Assembly (NCBI GenBank): GCA_914767715.1
Contig: OU612065.1
Span: 39,556,001 to 39,620,000, forward strand
Origin: Membranipora membranacea
Taxonomy: Eukaryota > Bryozoa > Gymnolaemata > Cheilostomatida > Membraniporidae
Direction: 5' to 3'
Length of the DNA: 64,000 nucleotides
Below, piece by piece: positions 36,955-49,300 of this stretch (position 1 is its first letter; every line of letters begins with the position of its first letter). The translations under genes and the position numbers were made by a program. The notes under the pieces were generated by a model. It saw only the letters and a list, made by a program, of their open reading frames with translations. It made no database searches and was not told the origin of the DNA.

Positions 36955-37743
36955 ACATGCTAATAGTGCTCAAACCCTATATTCATATAAATTTTTACAT
37001 TCAATTTGGCTAGGGGTGACTCCTAAAACTAGTAAAAAAGACTTAATTGGAAAACTTTTACCAAATAATTCATTTTTAAAATCTTTTAAATCTCTAGTCC
37101 CAAAAATTAACCAATATTATTAAGATTATGGTCAGTCACTTCATGCACTGGTACTAGCCAAAGGAGCAACTGGAGTTCATTGAAAGGAGGTGTCATAATG
37201 AGGATCTGATATCACTGCGGGTTTTAAAAGTTCTGTTTTTGTCAGGCTCAAATGGTTTTGTCTTCCACATATTTTAATATGATAGGAATGCTTTGATTCT
37301 ATAACATCCGATGATCTCTGTTATTTAGGGTCAAAGCTAATCTTATTTTACGTAACAAGATGTTTTCTACCTGGAAGATGGATTGGCTCGGTTTTTTATA
37401 ATTATTTTATATCTTCTCAGCTATGCATTTTGCTCCAATTCATAATAATATAATATGAAAGTTTTGTTATTCAAATGAGAATAATTATAATAACAATATA
37501 TAGAACAAAATAACCATGCATTTTTGTTACAAAAATAAAAGTTTTCGACACATCAACTGACAGCCGTTGAAAAAAAAAGCCGCATTCCCCAGTGCGGATA
37601 GCAGCTTTATTACAAAGCATTCTAATTGTTGGCAAACAAGCTCAAGGTTTGTCTCCAAATCCTCTATTAGAATTATAACTAAGGATGGTTATAGTTGAAA
37701 GTTTATTGAGTAAAAATATTAGTAAAAAAAAACTTTGTAGACA
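36955..37743. other. Tail-to-tail region between MFSD10 and HHEX
   Basis: Only 789 bases separate the two stop codons. A plus-strand AATAAA at 37534-37539 is a candidate MFSD10 poly(A) signal. Minus-strand AATAAA hexamers at 37702-37707 and 37606-37611 are candidates for HHEX. If the distal plus-strand site and the distal minus-strand site are both far from their stops, the transcripts still stop just short of overlapping. Confidence 0.55.
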
Positions 37744-40373
37744 TTAGACGACTTCTATGTCTGACTCCTCAATGTCGCTATCATCAGACACAACCTCGGA
37801 GGAATTGTCCATCCACCGCTCTTCCTCTTGTGTGTGGTGGTGAAGATGTTTAGTCTCATCACAATTGCTCGCTGCTAGACTGAAATGAGAGCCTGAAGTC
37901 GACGCTTCGTTTACTACAGGATCCCGTGAGCTTGTTTTGGCTGTGTAATTTTGGCTGAGACTTTTGGCTGCCTTGGAGTCCTCTGTTTTCATTGATGAGC
38001 TGTGCGAGTCTCGGTGTTTGGTTGAGCTGTGTAATTTAGTAGTTTGCTTACTGTCCTGCAAACAGGGAATAAAAGTATTAGACAAGATGCTATTACAATA
38101 ACTTTTTACAGCTTTCCAGTCTGAGATTTTGAAATGGATGCAACTATTTTTAACTAAAGCAAATATTATTTTAGATATGATAATCATACGAGTCAAATAT
38201 CGAAAATTACCAGAGGTGTGTTTTATTTGGTGTCTTTAAATTATAACTTTTCTAAGATGGTTTTTCAATTTTCCTTGGATGTCAATTTGCACAGAAAGCA
38301 TATTGGAGCGTGTGTTGCTATTGTTATCATGCAATCTTTTGTTTGGCAGACAACATCATTCTTGCCTTGGATGTTTTAAATAACATGCCAAATAATTATT
38401 AAAATGTTTGTAAAAATGTCCAGTTGGGGGAAAAAGTGTAGAGTAAAATTTTCAAGAGTGAAGTTAATTTATGTGGCAGGCCATGATTAAAATAATGTCG
38501 TCTTGTTCAAAGATTCAACCATTCAACCATTTGTAGGCAAGTGAACAAATAAAAAGAATTGCGCAGAATTCTCTCTACAATTTTGAGCTAAATAAATTAC
38601 CTGTTTCAGTCGTCTCCACTTCGCTCTGCGATTTTGAAACCAAGTCTTCACCTAAAACAAATAAACCAGTGACATGAGATACAGTATCCAATCGGCGCAT
38701 CTGTCACATACTTCGCCTCATTTTGGCATGTCCGTCGTGTAGGAAAGCACCCCTCAGTCAATCGATAGCGATATCCGATTGATATGCCGGCGCCACCGTA
38801 TTTTTTTATCAGTGATCAGTGACAAATTCACAGTACTTATTATTTTATTTCGAGCAATAAACAACGAAACGAAGACCAATTAGAGCTACTATCTTATCAT
38901 AAAAATGACTTATTAAAATTATCCCCTAGACCCTGTGTGTATATTGCCATATCTTGTAAACAAATTGAAGCTGTATTGCTACTGCAAACAGCTGACAGTT
39001 GACTCAAAAGCTTAAACGTTCTTTAATAAATCTAATCCGTACCATATAGATACCTTACATTCGTCAATCACCTACATATATAGCTGAGATTAATCTCTGC
39101 AGATAAAAAATGAATTGGACCATGTACTTATAGTACTTATAGAAGCTGATGGTCAAAATATGAAACAATTTGGCACCCAGGTGTCTGACAAATAGACCTG
39201 CATGTATTTGTTGAGATAATTACTACAATTCCTTATCATTGTCATTGAAATCATGGCCATGGAATGCTGAGGATGGAAATTGCATGTGTACAAAATCTAC
39301 TATGCCCATCTGAACAGTCAGCGGGACTGGCTGTTCTAATCCTAGTTATTGAACTACTGATTAATATTCACAAGTCAAGTCTGAGTAGGGTAGACTAGAC
39401 AGTGTGAATAATGTCTGATGTGCAAAGCTCCGAATTAGACACACAAAAATATTAAAATAATAACAGTTTATGAGGCAATGGTTTCTGAATCTATCACAGG
39501 GTTGGGGGGGGGGGGACGCAGTTATGGACGTACCTGGCGTTCAGATAAATGGAGTTTCTTTGCCACTTTCTTTCTCTCACTCGGGGAGAGGTACTTCTGG
39601 TTAGAGAATTTTCTCTCCAGCTCAATAGTTTGATCATTAGAGAACCTGACTTGCCCCCCTTTTCTCTTGTGGAATGGTATTCTAGAGAGGAGAGAAGCCC
39701 AGGGGTGGTACAGACGCTGTTCTGCTGTAAATATGAATCAGAAAAGGTACTTTATTGCATATTGTCAAGGTGCAGGCAGCATTTAAAAGCTGCTTATATA
39801 ATTAACTACCTGAGTATTGTTCGTTCACGAAAAGCTAAAAACAACAAAAAGCTCTCCATGATTTTAATTACATAATAATTCAGAACCAGTAAATTTATGT
39901 TTGTAACAGTGGCTAAAAGAACCTGAGCTGTACAAAATTAACTTGTCTCACAATTTTAAAACAATGCAGAATTAAACAACAATACCTTGTAAGATTGAAT
40001 CGATGTACAGATTATGATAAAGTAGCTCCGCTGTGTCCATCTTCCACGGTGCCGTCGGAGAGAAGAGCCCCGCAGCAGGGTGTTGACCGGCTGTCGGTGA
40101 ATTTAGCGCTGGATGCGACGCTGCAGGTGAATTCTGTTGAGCCAATAATAATCCTGCTGTAGTCGGGTGAACTGGCTGAGAGAAGAATGCTGCCTGACTA
40201 TCCTGATGTGCTGACATCGCCATGAGATGTGATTTTAAGTCTCTGTTGATTGTCGATGCTGCCGTGATGTGCGGTGAAGTAAATGGTGAATCGTATTTTG
40301 GTAGTGGTGGCAATAGATTATCTATTTGAGTTTTGTTCTTGTCAGATAAGATATTATCGATAGAAAACGCCAT
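37744..40373 (-). CDS. HHEX: HHEX homeobox transcription factor, four exons, 313 aa
   Basis: HHEX is a nuclear homeodomain repressor used in endoderm and blood or vascular development in animals that have been studied. Exons: 39986-40373, 39534-39724, 38601-38651, 37744-38055; the sum is 942 nt with phases 1, 0, 0. Residues 3-9 (FSIDNIL) are an Eh1 motif, expected to recruit Groucho/TLE. The N-terminal half is Pro/Ser/Ala-rich. The homeodomain spans about residues 150-209. It begins [18 protein letters not shown] and ends [14 protein letters not shown], with Gln at position 50; this is nearly identical to the HHEX class and unlike other classes. An intron separates SERQ from VKTWF within the homeodomain. 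The C-terminus is acidic ([14 protein letters not shown]), as in HHEX. The start is the first Met, directly before the Eh1 motif. Length exceeds human HHEX by about 40 residues. Confidence 0.96.
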
Positions 40374-43302
40374 CTTCTATTAATAGGTCTTTTCTAAAAA
40401 AATGTGGTGAATATTCTTTTCAAGATTGCGCAGGAAAAACACGTCCGATACGCAAAAGGTGCCGAAATAAATTGAAAGCGTTTAAACTGTCATTGAAATT
40501 TCATAGAAAGGCTTGATGAATCTTTCTCTACCACAGAAGCAGTATACGGATAATGAATTCTGATTGGACAAAATTACCAAGTCCTGATGATCAAAAAATG
40601 CAAGCCTTCGAAAATGTGATCCATGTATGTATACCCGATAATTTTGAGGGGCGGAGTTTGGATGCTCAAATTTGACTTGGTCTGCAGATGTGTGGTGACA
40701 ATGTGCGCTGTCACATAGCCATGTGTGCACAATGTTTGAACAATTTCTAATATTTGTATCATCAAGATTGTTTCTTAGAATTAATAATAGACGAATTTTA
40801 TTTTTTATTATCAAAGTAACAAATCTTGCTGCCTAACTTTGACCTCTCTCAGTTATACCAAAACAGGGAGCATTTCTATATATGTATTAACAGAATTTAA
40901 GACTTAAAATTTTAATTACAAAAACCCCTAACAACAATTAAAAACAATTAAAACAATTCTCAGCGCTCAAATAAATAGATATGTAAGGGCTTTTATTGAA
41001 ATCAAGTAACAGTCAAATACAAATCTTTATTTTTTAGTCTTATGCATCCTTGAAAGTAATATATGCACATTATTACCACACAGCTTTCGAGCATAGGTAG
41101 GTGGATAAATTTATTATTTAAACGCCGGTATGTTATGGTGATGGTTACAAATAACAGGAAAATGCATAGTAGTATAAATTTATAAGATTATTTCTTCCGG
41201 GGGTATTACAAAAATCAGGAGGACTCGATCACACATGTGAAAAGTGGTTCTTATTTTAGCTAAATATATCAGTCGATTTCATCACTTGAAAGAAATACAG
41301 GATAGAAGGATCGGTCATTTATTGCACTCAGATAGGTTTTTATGACCTTCAGAGTGCCGACAACAGCGTTACCCAAAGAAACTCAACAATTCGGCATTTT
41401 TTATTAAGCGTAATCGCGATCATTAACAGCCCTGGAGGACCCTCGATGACACTTTTGAGATGCACCTATATTGCTCGTATCAAAGCTATACCGCCCCGGC
41501 TATCTCGTAATTGTTTTAATCCTTTTTGTTGATAGCAATATTGACAATCTGTGCCTGCCTGTCTAGCAGGCGCCGCCAATGGAATCTCGAATGTATTTTT
41601 TAAGACACAAACATTTTTTCAAGAAACAACAAATGAGCTATCTAAAAACTAAAGCACAAGCTAACTAACTATGCTACGTTGTACTATAATATCAAAAACA
41701 ATTAATGATGGCACAGCAATTACTGATTACAATTACTTATGTGTTTTTTCCACATGTGCTACTGTTAGAAATTTGCGGGGGGGGGGGGGACGATGGAGTT
41801 TTAGGTAACTAGGTCTTACTGTCAGTTAGGGTAAAATTCAGTAAGCACTATCCGAATAAAATAACCCATTAAAGTAGCTGACATGTGAAACACTTAGGAA
41901 ATACAAATCGGTTTACTGTCTGCCTGTTAATGCTTGAAAGTGTATGTAAAATGCCTTATACACACAAAGTTGACACGGTTTAAAAACTTATTTCAGGTAT
42001 TACATTTTATTTCACATAACATTTTTTACGGCAGCCGCCACCTACACCCCAAATTAAACAGGACTAGGTGTGAATACGCGTTTAATCCAATTGTAGTCTA
42101 CGACCAATCAACAGGTGTAAACTATGCTCAATGAGTATCCAATGTCATAATCCGTCGGCAGGCCTGGCTTCACTCTAAGCCTATAGCACACACTTCAAAT
42201 AGATCAACGATCCCTTCACAAGAGCACAGTTGGTATAAAGAGCGAGTCAAGGAGCTCCGCCACTCGACTCTCGCAAAGTCAACTGAAATCTGAATTAAAA
42301 TATGCCCGTTGATTAATTTATAATTCACAGTGACACGTTTACATAGAGAATCTATTTGTGTATTTGTCAATACAGCATAATTTATTGTCAGGTTTGAGGG
42401 ATCAATGGATTGGCCAGAGCTGTATGGGTTGAGTAGCAGTCAAGGATTGTAAGATGATATTAGATAGTCTATTTGCTAACCTATAAACATTTCTTTTCTT
42501 TATCCTGGCTGATGAGTGCTGTCAATTTCGTCTTGATCAGTTTACTTTTGATATTATCAGGCGGCTAATCGCTAACTTCAATACCGAGCTATACCACTCA
42601 AGGCTAGGATACCACCCCTCACTGCGGACCACTACAGCTTCTGATTCAAATATTCAAACTTTCTCCAGTCCGTATTTCCTCGATAAAAATGAAAATTTAA
42701 TTACTAACAAGCAATTATCATATCAATGTGATACTTTTTAATTCTATGTCTGAGGTAAAAAAGACTTTAATTCACATGGAGAGAATGCGCTGCACTCTTT
42801 TCCAAAAAATATTTTTATTTGTGACGTTCTGCTGATAAATAATGTTAGCAGGCAGAACTAGATAACACACTACAGATGGATGGAAAAAAATTGTAACAAA
42901 AATAAAAGAGTTTTCTAAAACAAATTCTCGTCTTTAACGATATGCCGTAGATATTATTGGAACATTTTGAGGGTTCATCGAAGAATTCTCATTTTAAGGA
43001 ATTAGTTTTGGATGTAGCATGGGCTGGGTCTGAAATATATGAGGTATTGAAATGAGTATGGGTGCTTTTCAAAATTCATGATTTGATTGGAATAAACTGT
43101 AATAAGCTAAACCGTGACGGACTGTATCCAAATCATAGTCATTTATCTATGACCAAGACAGTTGATTAGAGAAATGTCACTATCCAAATCCATTCAGGTG
43201 CTTTCAACGATGATACCAACATTGGTTTTCAAGGTCAAACAAACGTAAGAAAAGAAGAAAAAGTTTCGTAAAAGAATAGGATAATGATTCCGCTGCCCGA
43301 TT
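40374..43302. other. HHEX upstream region, about 2.9 kb without a gene
   Basis: This lies between the HHEX start codon and the LZTR1 stop codon. A G13-type tract is at 41775-41788. No ORF resembles a known protein, and no repeat family from elsewhere in the window was recognised. It is the most likely place for HHEX proximal regulatory DNA, but no specific site could be assigned. Confidence 0.5.
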
Positions 43303-46300
43303 CTAGGTGTGATGATGACTTGGGAACTCGTGAAAGTCGCTGACGATATCCTGATATACGCCATGACAGTTATTAATATCATACTGAGCTAATGTGTCTA
43401 TTATCTCAAGCAGCAGTTCTTTACTTAGCTGCCGGAGCTGGGGAAGTTTTGCTACAGTGTTAAATCTCTGGGCGATCAGATCTAAGGCATGTTTCTTCAT
43501 GTCACCTGCACCTGGTAAAACAAACAATGCCATGTTAAAACAATTACAGAGCAACAAATAAATAGGATAACAATCAAAGGTCAATTAGAGGTCAAAGTTT
43601 GGATTTCTATCAATGAAATAGTGTGAATAGTGACAAGGACCCGGTGGGGTGAGCTTCCGGTAAAAATATTTGTTCTTTCGTGTCCATACAATAGAAATTG
43701 GACTTATATCCTCTATGCCTGATCTACTCATTGTTTAGATTAAAAGTCATTATGGGATCACAGGCGGGCTATAGTGGTGCATTCTCAAAGCTCAAATTGC
43801 TCACAGTTTGCAGGAAACTGAGGCAAAAATGTGGCACAAAATCACAGTATACAGGGGATGTAACAAGAATGAAGAAGTCTTCCACCCTGCGGTCAAATAT
43901 TCTATGCCAATTTTCAAACATCAATTAGTTATCTTTCATCATCACTGTCCAATGAATATTGATAACTACATCCCTACTTGGTATTTTAGAAAGCGGAGTG
44001 TAGGAAATACACAGAATGATGTGATTATCTTCTTACCTATACCGTGTGCTGTCTCTAAAACCTGCACAACGTTCTCTGTGGATACATTCATCTCCAAGTT
44101 CTGCTTACAGTACGCCTGGTGTAATAAATATACATGTCATATTCTAATCATCATAACATGCTCTTCAATTAATCAATCAAAAATAAAAAATACGTTGAGT
44201 ATTGATGATATATAAGAAAGTCAGCGTGGCAAAGGTCAAGAGTTATCGTGTGGTGGAAATTTGACCTTATAGACTTGTATTTGGTAGGGTCAAAATCTAA
44301 AGTTATTTCTTATCTTCTTCCAACCCATGCGAATCATATTCTATCATGTAACTGCAAACAATTTGCCAATAATGCCTTGAATTTTTATGTCAGCATCATT
44401 TGTTTACCGGTTTCAACTTTCCTGGAACTATATCCAGACATTTAATTGGTTTAATAAACACTGCAATAAAATATATGTGTATCAATAAAACCAATATAAT
44501 ATAATAATAATATTAATGATTATTATAAATATAGATATATATAATAATATAATATTAAAAAAAAAATTTCGTTGTAATTGTGGGACTAACCTGGAGCCTG
44601 TTATTAGAGAAGTTATAGAAGTGAGGAGCAGGGAAGAGATATAAGGAGTCTGCGGGGGGCATGGTGACGTCCCCGTAGTATATATACCTCAATAAACTGT
44701 TAAACGCCTGCTTAGAGGGAACCATATCACCTATAGCTATCTGTAATCAACATAAATATACATCCACCGTAATATGCATCATAAATTAGCCTTATCTTAG
44801 AGGCCAGAAAAGACAAAAATGGGCTCATTGAGATAAGGCTAACGATAACTATTTCATAAAAATTGATGTTTATTACATGTTTTACATGTTTTCATTATAA
44901 TCTCACAAATTACATCTGCGTTTAACTTAATGTTTAAATTTTGTTCCTTGTAGGAAAGTAGAAAATCTACAAGTCGATACAAATACAATATCAAAATAAT
45001 ATACACAAGCTATACATAGTAAACATAGCAAACTGGCTAAAATTAATTCAGTTGATGGAACTAAATATAATTGTTTTTTCCTGTTTTTGTTACCGCTGAC
45101 AAAATAACTCAACTATAACTAATAGTTGACTTGAATTATTATGAAATTGCGATTAGAAAGCATTGAAGTTTGAATTCCAATGAAAACTTTCAGTCTGTCC
45201 CAGATCTAAAACGCTCAGTTAGTTTTCATCCCATATCAAACAGACACTCGGCTATAATTGTTTTTACTTTTGTGTATTAGTATTAAATTTCATTTTAATA
45301 GCAGATTAGCAAGGCCATCCTTACTGGTTAAATTATTGATGTAAATAAAATGTTTGTTTATGGTGGATTTAATTGTATGAAGAGACATCTTCATAACTAT
45401 GTACACAATGCTACTGGCTGATTAACCAGTTCATTTATTTAACCGGACAGACATGACAGATATTTCAGACCTATTTGAGTTCCTTCTCTGACTATCTATT
45501 GGACATCACCATTTAAAACCCGCAAAAAGAATTCTCCCACCTATATATTAGACTTTGAAAAAATTTTTTAACCCTTAGCTATCACCATTATTCAAACAAT
45601 AATTTTTCACAAAACAATAAATTTGCTCATTGACATCCCTGCTAGGTGTGAAAGCCTCTTTTCTAAATTCATGGTTGCTGACTAACAAAATACAGGTTAA
45701 TTGACATCTACTCACATTGACACAGTTATCCTTAGGCATGAAGTTCCTGAACATAGCCTCAAAGTATCGACTCCTAGCAGCTAGTACAGCTTTGTGCGAG
45801 GGAATCTTCTCCCCCTGTAGTACTAGTGTGATATCACAGAACTTACTACCCTGGGTTAACAGGAAGTTCTTCATGTCGTTTACTACATTAGAGGCTGAAA
45901 CAGCAGAGAAATAATATCTTATACATATATTACATATAAAATCATTGTCTACAAATATTATGTAGAGAAAGTTTTAGTAGAACTTGAGAGAGTTTTATTC
46001 ACCAACAATTACGTGAACGTAACATAGGTTCATGAGTGGCTGTCATTCAGATAGATTACTCGTGTATTCATGAGCCATCATGACCCTATGTCCAATCCAG
46101 ACATATCTATAAAATGGAAACCAGCATGTGAAATAACAACTTAAATTGTTGTGTTTCCTCATGTTTGAATTTAGTTTCGATATAAAATATTCACATGTGT
46201 CTTCTCTGCTATATTGCCCGATACATGAGAGGGCAACTACAGAATAATATCATAACAATGGTGACACAAAGTCAGTGATGTTATAACACAATAAAATCTT

Positions 46301-49300
46301 ATTATTTTAATCTTTAAATTTTATCACATAACTCTTTCTAATAAAGTGCTTATTTTTACACCATCTATTGTTGCAATAATGATAAAATTCTGTTTAGCCC
46401 AGAAATGTGAGGAGTTAGGCATCGAAATCCGGGCGCCCATTTTTTCCTATTCTCAGGTCTTCTTGTCACCGGCTCTGAGAGAGTACATACCTTCGGGTAC
46501 CTCAGCGAGCTGATTAGAGCTGGAGGAGGAAGGCAGACCGATAGCTGGCTGAGTCAGACTCGATCTCATCACTTCTATTATTAGAGATTTAGGTAGATCC
46601 TCAAACTCAGAACTCATCACTATCTCCTTCATATTACTGCTTCCCTTCACTATAAACTTCATACAAAACTCCTACAAATACATAACAGCTTTGTAAACCG
46701 TGCCTAACACACAAGTAAATAGTTTTGTTGTCAAAATCTAAAAAGAATGAAATAAATATTTCAAACAAAAAACTTAAATTGATTGATTCATTTGTATTCT
46801 ATCACTAACTGTAATGAACTGTAAAAATAATGAAGTTGCCTTGCATGCAAAAAATAATATTATTAAAAAGTAGTTAAAAAATTGTATTATTAATATAAAT
46901 GCACATGTGTCTCAAAAAGCAGTCTTTGCCCAAGGCAGTGTGGTACATGCGACCCCAGACATAGCTTGCCCTGACAGGCTCATTGGCTCCTGAGTTTGGA
47001 AGTGGATTGATAAACCACATAGCTTACCCAGAAAGGCTGGTATAACCTCACGATAATAAAGAGAACCCACATCTGTTTTGGACAGCTACTTCATTAAAGA
47101 TGCAACTTTTCCATGACTTGAGATTTTGGTATTTAATGCTGTTAGTATTCAGACCTAATTTACTATCATGTTAAATCTATGGTTTGGACCCACACTAAGA
47201 ACAGGACAATACTATGAACATTTCATTCAACAGCTGCTTGAAAAGTATCAATCAGGAAAATTGAAACATAGTAGTGCACCTCCTTAGGCATAGACACATC
47301 TTTTGACCAAGCACGTGCATTAATGTTGATGTAATTTGATAATGCTTTGCTTTTGAAAAAATTTCAAGCTAAGTTCAGCTATCTAACCATTAAGAATCAA
47401 CCCATTTTTTTATTATTTGGCTTTGGCCGCCCGCCCATAACATATTTACAAACACTTCTGAGGCTGCAGAATTAGTGATGCAACAAAATATTTGAAATTT
47501 GAGGATATTGGGGATGAAAAATAAAAAAGGAGACAGGAGGTTTGGGTTTTGATCCTTCTCTGGGTTTTTGTCTTATGATCGCAGTGTGAAAACCAGGATG
47601 TAGCCTCTACCCAATCAGCCATACCTGAAAGTAAGGTGATATTATTGAGTTGTAACTTTTATCATTACGCTGAAAGCATTTTGCAGCCATTGTTGGAATC
47701 AGTTAGTAGTTGTCATATTTCTGCGTGATTACTAAACAAAGAGAGGACAACTACAAACTGTTGTCAATCAGCGATGATTACGCAGTGCTTACGCAAAGTA
47801 AAGATTGTTACAGTGCAACGAAATCACATTATATTTCACTTCGGACAATTGGCAGGTATGGCTGAGTGGTTAGAGGCTTGGTACTCTATTACCACTACGA
47901 TCATGAGACAAAAACCAGTCGGATCGAAACCCTATTCTCCTGTCTTTTTTTTGTTTTTGGTATGTCATCAATTCATAAAAGTGCACAAAATCAGTGTTAC
48001 TTCATGATTGTAATATTCATTGATAAATGCCCCCCACAACCTCCTCCGCATATGTACAGCTGTTGACCCCTTTAGGTAAATCGACTGGTTTTTTTTCTGG
48101 ATATGTATTTTGGATTTGGATTTCCAAATGAAAACTGCCCGATTCAGAGGTGTTACAATGATCTTATACCCTAATCAAGCACTCCGCCTCAAAAATATCA
48201 AAATTATTTATTTGAATGTAAGCTGGAAAAACTGTCTATCAAATCATTGATGACAAATTTCTAAGTCATCACCCCGGAATGAGTTAGATACTGTATCACT
48301 CTTGTGATTAACCAATGGATAACACTGGACCCAGAGTGTGTTTGGACACACATTATTCTATTCCTAAGTTTATTCACCATAAAAGTGAACATAACGTGAC
48401 CTCCACATCAACTCAAGTACGCATACACAGTACCTTAATAAAGGTGAGACTGAGAGATGAGGCGTAGGTAAGTGTAGAGAGGACATTGCCGATGTTGATA
48501 TGAGACTGTAGATATCTGACACACAGCATCTCGAGCCTCTTCATACTGAGCTGACAGCTGAGATTATACACATCTGTCATTGTACGTACGACTGCAGGTG
48601 ATCCTGGGTCCTCACCTGCTATTTACATACAATCAGTTATATAATACATTAAACTGGAGAGAGGACAACTCCAAACATAGGCTTTTAATCATATACACAA
48701 TCTTAACCACATAGACGACAATGAGACTTTATGATTGGTAATTATAAGTTGATAATGGGGAGTGACATCAGCGGTAACTGACAACAAGCACATCATCTGA
48801 CCCCACGTGATATACTATTGCATGTATATGTCTGATTGATAGAGAGTGAGCTAACTCACTTGGCATGAGTACTATCACAAGGAATTTGGTGTGATGACCC
48901 CAATTAAATTTTACTAATTAGGGGCGGGCGGGTATATGTCAGGTACTCATACTAAGTTGATTCTAATGATCAGAGATACACATGATTGTAGGGTAGTCTC
49001 GATGTCAGTGTGGAGAGGGCTGTCACTGATATCAATGGTTAAGATATATGATAATCGATCAGACTATTGACGCTATATTAGCAATGACAGATAATGTTGA
49101 CAAAAGTCAAAAGGTATCAAATTATTCTGATTGTGCCATGTTAATACCCAAATAACATTCTTCTGTAGCTACCACAGCCTGTTTCAGTAATCAATAGTAA
49201 TGAGGTTTTGACTCTCAGATAGAAAACACTGTTACTGTGGCGGATTGAGGTGTAACTATTGGCTATGAGCTTCATACCGTTACGTGTAGGGTATATCTCA

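Noticed and set aside
36932-37123. Plus-strand ORF after MFSD10, resembling a transposase or LINE tail
   Set aside because: It overlaps the MFSD10 stop in another frame, and no diagnostic motif could be identified.
40482-40814. Minus-strand ORF of 110 codons upstream of HHEX
   Set aside because: There is no recognisable domain, composition is like the surrounding AT-rich DNA, and it is not in phase with the HHEX start.
43808-44215. Plus-strand ORF of 135 codons
   Set aside because: It overlaps an LZTR1 exon in antisense and has no motif, signal or splice support.
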